DNA of 64,000 bases, taken from assembly GCA_024280335.1 (NCBI GenBank), contig JAJRQI010000013.1:1-64000 (forward strand), written 5' to 3'. The position numbers were made by a program, and so were the translations under genes. This DNA is from Deltaproteobacteria bacterium. Its GTDB lineage: Bacteria > Desulfobacterota > Desulfuromonadia > Desulfuromonadales > Geopsychrobacteraceae. Within the stretch, counting starts at the first letter, position 1. Every line of letters begins with the position of its first letter. Shown piece by piece: positions 59,991-64,000 of the stretch. The notes under the pieces were generated by a model. It was not told the DNA's origin and made no database searches. It saw only the letters and a list, made by a program, of their open reading frames with translations.

Positions 59991-60713
59991 TTTTATGACA
60001 TGTTTCTTCAAATAGCTGACAATCTGCTGTGTCGATTCTTCCAGACTCAATCTGTCTGCATCGACCACAATTTCAGCATTAAACGGCTCTTCATATTGAA
60101 TGTCAACCCCCGGGAAATATTGATATTCGCCCTTGCGGGCTTTAAGATAATGCCCCTTCTCATCACGACTTTCGCAGGCAGCAACGGTGGTGTCCATATA
60201 GACTTCTATGAAATTCCGGGAAATACTTCTGGCAAACTCGCGGCTGGGTCGGTAGGGAGAGACAAAGGAAGCGACGACAATTACACCATTTTTTTCCAGC
60301 ATGGCACACAAATGACCAGCCCTCTTGACGTGCCTGTTGACTTCATCAGGAGTAAATCCGGTTTCCGGGAAAAGCGGCCGAACATCATGACTATCAAGTC
60401 GTTCTACTTTAAGTTTGTCTTTGCGTAATTCTTTATAAACCGATTCAGCTAAGGCCTTTTTACCAGAGGCCGGCAAACCGGTAAACCAGAGAACGAAAGA
60501 TGGGATCTCTTTTTTTCCAAAATTGATTTTTTGCCATAAGCGTTCGTGAAAAAAGTAAAGCCCCATTTTGGCAAATACTTCAAATAAGCCGACGGTTATG
60601 GCCAGAGCAAACTCACCGGTAAAAATAAAGACAATGATGGCCGTGGTAATTGTTGCCCAGGTCCGCCAGGAAAGCGCTTTTAAAACTGAGCGTTTTTTTG
60701 TTTCGTACTGCAT
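59982..60713 (-). CDS. cysC: DUF2061 membrane domain fused to APS-kinase-like domain
   Basis: A 243-residue protein: residues about 7-60 form a DUF2061 domain with two hydrophobic helices (SWRTWATITTAIIVFIFTGE, ALAITVGLFEVFAKMGLYFF), the rest an adenylylsulfate-kinase fold (FVLWFTGLPASGKKALAE, NGVIVVASFVSPYRPSREFA, GHYLKARKGEYQYFPGVDI). The P-loop reads GLPASGKK at about 78-85, with lysine where APS kinases have serine or threonine, and the usual DGD is DSH, so activity on APS is doubtful. Fusion to DUF2061 places it at the inner membrane. It leads the sulfate-activation set, just after kpsC. It could be an inactive regulatory kinase, or one acting on a different nucleotide. Confidence 0.8.
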   Translation of the reverse strand: MQYETKKRSVLKALSWRTWATITTAIIVFIFTGEFALAITVGLFEVFAKMGLYFFHERLWQKINFGKKEIPSFVLWFTGLPASGKKALAESVYKELRKDKLKVERLDSHDVRPLFPETGFTPDEVNRHVKRAGHLCAMLEKNGVIVVASFVSPYRPSREFARSISRNFIEVYMDTTVAACESRDEKGHYLKARKGEYQYFPGVDIQYEEPFNAEIVVDADRLSLEESTQQIVSYLKKHVIKNS

Positions 60714-60763
60714 TTATTTGTGAACCCATCGAAATAGATACGAACTTGAGGAACGATTGCAGC

Positions 60764-62779
60764 TTAACCCTGTCGCCAGTGTTGAAACCGGCGAATCAGG
60801 CGAGTTTTCCTGGAAGGTCCTATAGGATTCTGTCGGTTTCGGACCAGCCACGTAATTAAATCCTCTACCGAACAAACCTCATTGCTGACAGGATCTACAT
60901 AGGTCGGATACAAAATCAACGCCCCGGCAACCAGCTGTTCAAGGCTTAACCTTCGCCCACGACGTGGACAGCTTAGGCGATCTTCTGTTAGGCCCCAACC
61001 AGCGTAAAACGGTAAGCCATAAGTAACAACCCGACAACCACGCAGCAGTGCCTCAAAGCCAGCTAGAGACGTCAGAGTGTGAACTTCATCAATACAATCA
61101 AGCAAGCCATTCATCGAGACGTCTGTCACGACCTGGTCGCACCAGCGCAACGCTTCGTCGGAGTCGACCCCCCCCCGACGATTACCGACCAGCACATCCG
61201 GATGCGGCTTATAAATAATGTAAGCCTCAGGCCTTGCGTCTCTGACGGCTCGTAGCAGATCCAGATTTTTCTTGATTTCTGGAGAGCCACGTAAAATCGA
61301 GGCATCATCCTCCACTTGGCCGGGAACCAGAACCAAAGGTTTCTCGCCGCTTACAAATGAAATTTCATTCAAATTGCCGACATTGTATTTGGTCAGGCCA
61401 TATTCCAGAATGCCTCGGTGCAATTCTTCAGCGCGTCTCAGCAACCCGTCGGAAAATTCGGTTTCACGCAGCAGGGTTTCCAGCCGGCTCGGGCGTGAAG
61501 CATCATAATAGATTCCTTCATCATCCAGAACCAGAGACCAGGGCCGGACAAGATCGGAGCCGAGGCCCACGGAGCGGAGGAATGCATCCTCAACCCGTAT
61601 CATTGACACTTCTCGCTGGGTTGCCTTCTGACGCAGTTCATCAGTTTCGGCTGAAGCCCAGAGAGCCCAACGGCAACCTGTCTTTGCAGCCCTATTGATA
61701 GCCGTTTCTGGTTTTTTGACGAACCGGACAGAACGCCTCATATTTCCAAGAAATCCTGGAAGAAAGCTGCGTTTCCAAGAAGACACTCCACTGCAAACCA
61801 CCAGCCCTTGAGTCTGCAACCAATGCCGCCGACGGTCAGCAAGAAGATCGATGATCCGTTCTATTTCGCAACGCTGGCCACTGATCGGATCGATATAGCG
61901 GGCATATTTCAAATATGCCGCAGCAAAAACCTCATCAAGCGTACAGCTGCGAGTCCGACGCGAACAGGTGAACTCGTCCTCAGTAAGGCCCCAACCAGCA
62001 TAAAAAGGCATCCCGAAACAACGTACTGACTTACCCGCAATCAACGCCTCAAAACCGAGCAGGCTGCTAACTGTATAGACTTTTGAGACGCCGTCCAAAA
62101 CACACCAGGGGTGAACGTCTTCCGTTAAAAGTCGGATTCGAGGATCATTGGGAATTGCACCAAGGTAGCCCTTGCGATGACCAGCGAGAACATCAGGGTG
62201 GATTTTGACCACAACTTGTGCTTGAGGATTTTCACCCACAGCTGCTTGCAGCATATCGTGAAAGGACTTTTCTGTCGCCAACCCGCCGACAACCGACATA
62301 TCTTCAAAGGTTTGGTCAATTACCAGAACCCGTTCTTGATTTTTGCCTGGCCAGAGATTTTTTTCTGGTGAATGATTGTATTTGCTGAGCCGTTCGTCAA
62401 CTAATTGTTGCTGAACAGATTTTGCGCGCCCTAGCAATTCAGGAGAAGACCAAAAGCCCTCCTCAAGCCACTGCTCCAACTGGGACGATGCATGTGCATC
62501 GTAATAGATTCCAATTGGATCAACGACCAGACTCATGGGAGGCTCACCATCACGGCCTAAGCGAATGGAACGAAGGAAACCGTCTTCTAGAGCCCAATAG
62601 GGAACAGCATGTTTTTGAGCAATTTTTCTCGCCTGCTCAGCAGTTTTTTTAAAACCCCAGCCGGCGACTATTTGAAAATCAGCTCTTTCTCTTGTGATAA
62701 TTTTACGGCATTCAGGCAAGAAAGCTTTTAAATACTTCAGATTGCGAATGCCATGGGAAAGAATAAGACACTTGGACAC
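60764..62779 (-). CDS. kpsC: KpsC-like capsular polysaccharide Kdo transferase
   Basis: Two-module enzyme of the KpsC family, which extends the poly-Kdo linker joining group 2-type capsules to the lipid anchor. The 671-residue product shows an internal duplication: WALEDGFLRSIRLGRDG and IRVEDAFLRSVGLGSD, PMSLVVDPIGIYYDA and PWSLVLDDEGIYYDA, GFEALIAGKSVRCFGMPFYA and GFEALLRGCRVVTYGLPFYA, both followed by GWGLTED. I chose the GTG at 62779, one base after the stop of the upstream methyltransferase and with AAGG at a usable distance; the frame is open to a GTG at 62818, which would overlap that gene. No membrane segment. With the KpsS-like gene this indicates a Kdo-linked capsule. Confidence 0.9.
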   Translation of the reverse strand: MSKCLILSHGIRNLKYLKAFLPECRKIITRERADFQIVAGWGFKKTAEQARKIAQKHAVPYWALEDGFLRSIRLGRDGEPPMSLVVDPIGIYYDAHASSQLEQWLEEGFWSSPELLGRAKSVQQQLVDERLSKYNHSPEKNLWPGKNQERVLVIDQTFEDMSVVGGLATEKSFHDMLQAAVGENPQAQVVVKIHPDVLAGHRKGYLGAIPNDPRIRLLTEDVHPWCVLDGVSKVYTVSSLLGFEALIAGKSVRCFGMPFYAGWGLTEDEFTCSRRTRSCTLDEVFAAAYLKYARYIDPISGQRCEIERIIDLLADRRRHWLQTQGLVVCSGVSSWKRSFLPGFLGNMRRSVRFVKKPETAINRAAKTGCRWALWASAETDELRQKATQREVSMIRVEDAFLRSVGLGSDLVRPWSLVLDDEGIYYDASRPSRLETLLRETEFSDGLLRRAEELHRGILEYGLTKYNVGNLNEISFVSGEKPLVLVPGQVEDDASILRGSPEIKKNLDLLRAVRDARPEAYIIYKPHPDVLVGNRRGGVDSDEALRWCDQVVTDVSMNGLLDCIDEVHTLTSLAGFEALLRGCRVVTYGLPFYAGWGLTEDRLSCPRRGRRLSLEQLVAGALILYPTYVDPVSNEVCSVEDLITWLVRNRQNPIGPSRKTRLIRRFQHWRQG

Positions 62780-62780
62780 A

Positions 62781-63569
62781 TCAACCTTGCCAAGATTTAG
62801 TAGCGAGAATAATCCCACTAATACTTTTTAAAAATCCACTGTCAGAAGGACCGCACTCTTGGAAAGAAAACTCGTATTCTGAGATAACTTTATCCCGATC
62901 ACGGATAGGTATGTGAGCAAAATATCGCTGATTTGAAAAAATAGGTTCAATGATTTTTCGCCATTCCGGAATTGTAAAATTAGTAATGTGAAAAGGGTTG
63001 CCCTTAGATTTACCACTGGGCGGAGTAACGTGAAAATATTGACCTCCAGGCTTCAAAAGATCACTAATGTTTTTTAGAACTTCTCCATAATCTTTTATAT
63101 GCTCCATCACATTCGAGCAATATACAAAGTCAAAAGAGCCATGTTTTTGCGGGTCAGTTGCAAGGTCGTGAATATCTTTACATTCTATTTCCACGTTAGG
63201 ATAATGGAATTGGGTCTGCCCAAATGAAACCGATTTCTCATCAAGTTCAATTCCATAAACAGACTTGGCTCCTCGAACTCCTAACCGATAACTTCCATAA
63301 CCAACTCCACAACCCAAATCCAACACGACTTTATCTTTAATAAAATTTGACGCAACAAATTCATAAAGGCTCAATAGGGCGAAGTGTGTGAAACGCCTAG
63401 GAGGATAAATACTCCATATTTGAGGAATAGAACGCTCACCTTCATTCCAGGCTATTCCATAACTCTGTAGTTCCAAATAATCAGCTAACGCTTCTACCGC
63501 TACGCCAGTTTTATGGTTAAATGATTTCTTCAGTGGATCGTTCAATTCTGTCTCCTTTTCCTTACCCAT
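62781..63569 (-). CDS. Class I SAM-dependent methyltransferase in capsule region
   Basis: A 262-residue methyltransferase with the SAM-binding motif VVLDLGCGVGYGS (about 81-93), GIELDEKSVSFGQ, VYCSNVMEHIKDYGEVL (post-I acidic region and motif II) and LLKPGGQYFHVTPP. The C-terminal FHITNFTIPEWRKIIEP is common in methyltransferases of polysaccharide loci. The substrate, probably a sugar or a glycan end, cannot be read from sequence. The gene is distinctly AT-rich compared with the housekeeping block, which suggests horizontal acquisition. The stop is one base before the chosen kpsC start; ribosome binding is weak (GAAAG). Confidence 0.85.
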   Translation of the reverse strand: MGKEKETELNDPLKKSFNHKTGVAVEALADYLELQSYGIAWNEGERSIPQIWSIYPPRRFTHFALLSLYEFVASNFIKDKVVLDLGCGVGYGSYRLGVRGAKSVYGIELDEKSVSFGQTQFHYPNVEIECKDIHDLATDPQKHGSFDFVYCSNVMEHIKDYGEVLKNISDLLKPGGQYFHVTPPSGKSKGNPFHITNFTIPEWRKIIEPIFSNQRYFAHIPIRDRDKVISEYEFSFQECGPSDSGFLKSISGIILATKSWQG

Positions 63570-63785
63570 TCTTTCATGAGTACGTGTACTTCTTGATCCT
63601 TAACCTTAACCCGAACCGGCCTAACGGAGTTGGTCCACTATTGCGCAACAATTCTTCCTGGGCCTTGTTACCTTAGGAGTAACTGTTATTTTGTATTAGT
63701 GGACTCTTCGCTATTTCGTGTGGTCAGCGCCTGACACTGGACCAAAAGGATATCCCCGCCAGAGATAAAGCTTTGGGGAAAAGCT
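63570..63785. other. Non-coding stretch with inverted repeats
   Basis: No gene is visible between the methyltransferase start and the stop of the partial gene at the right edge. It holds TTGGTCCA (63630) with TGGACCAA (63738), the small hairpin GTCAGCGCCTGAC (63724) and AAAGGATAT (63747) with ATATCCTTT (63789). These may form a terminator for the upstream partial gene, but no U-tract is present. Confidence 0.4.
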
Positions 63786-64000
63786 AATATCCTTTCTCTA
63801 CCTCGGATAATATCCATACCCCTAACGCGTCTTTCTGCTTTGCTTGTATGCGGTTTTTTATATCACCCTCGGCTTCATTAATTAAATTAGGATAGTCATT
63901 TTTTATCACAGGAACCTCCATGTGTGTCAATTTCCGCCTAAAAGCAACCCCCGCATCCCTCCAATAACATCCCTGGATCGCAATAGGGTTAGAGAAAAGC
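63786..64000 (-). CDS. 3' end of an unrecognised gene (partial, runs off the window)
   Basis: Reading the minus strand in from the window edge, one frame is open for 71 codons to a TAG at 63786. The translation includes NPIAIQGCYWRDAGVAFRRK, LTHMEVPVIKNDYPNLINEA and ends QKDALGVWILSEVEKGY. No start is needed inside the window, although ATG and GTG codons with GGAGG nearby occur at about 63922-63907. Composition is AT-rich like the methyltransferase, and position suggests another gene of the capsule region. I do not recognise the family. It could also be a short separate gene of about 40 codons starting at the GTG with GGAGG upstream. Confidence 0.5.

Overview
The window looks like a chromosomal segment of a Gram-negative, probably anaerobic deltaproteobacterium of the Desulfuromonas/Geobacter/Pelobacter type. 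That placement is inferred from LpxC and outer-membrane export genes, a ferredoxin plus acetate kinase, a giant 2-hydroxyacyl-CoA dehydratase-activase fusion, an NtrY/NtrX pair and a yebC-ruvCAB block; no rRNA gene is present to confirm it. Base composition is moderately GC-rich except at the right end, which is AT-rich.

Layout. 414-6826 (-) is a pgaABCD operon for poly-N-acetylglucosamine exopolysaccharide. 7060-8523 (-) holds a NifU-type scaffold protein and a MidA-type methyltransferase. 8742-23668 (+) is a housekeeping block: glpX, a cytidylate-kinase-like/BON fusion, yebC, ruvC, ruvA, ruvB, a large unrecognised gene coupled to ruvB, queH, a phasin-like gene, ubiB, lpxC and an NtrY/NtrX two-component system. 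23977-25695 holds a ferredoxin and acetate kinase.

25761-48498 (-) is an almost uninterrupted run of 17 genes encoding an extracellular contractile injection system (eCIS; PVC/Afp-like): DUF4255 protein, sheath, two tube proteins, a 51-residue DUF5908 protein, LysM adaptor, spike, PAAR tip, gp25, two large baseplate proteins, tape measure, AAA+ ATPase, two uncharacterised structural candidates, and last a 1164-residue DUF4157 protein with an HExxH motif that is the likely cargo toxin. No capsid, terminase, lysis or integrase gene accompanies it.

48982-64000 (-) holds a MoaD/ThiS-like protein, a 1569-residue CoA-dehydratase activase fusion, and a capsule region: KpsS-like and KpsC-like Kdo transferases, a methyltransferase and a partial gene at the edge. 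These enclose a sulfate-activation set (CysD, CysN-CysC fusion, CysQ and a membrane-anchored APS-kinase-like protein with an altered P-loop). No PAPS reductase or sulfite reductase is present, so the activated sulfate may be used to sulfate a surface polysaccharide.

Non-coding structure is rich. A multi-hairpin element of about 210 bp occurs four times in the same orientation, always at the end of a transcription unit. Arrays with a seven-base period fill all three spacers between the CysC-like, cysD, four-helix-bundle and cysNC genes. A perfect 15-bp palindrome follows two stop codons. Several intrinsic terminators are clear.
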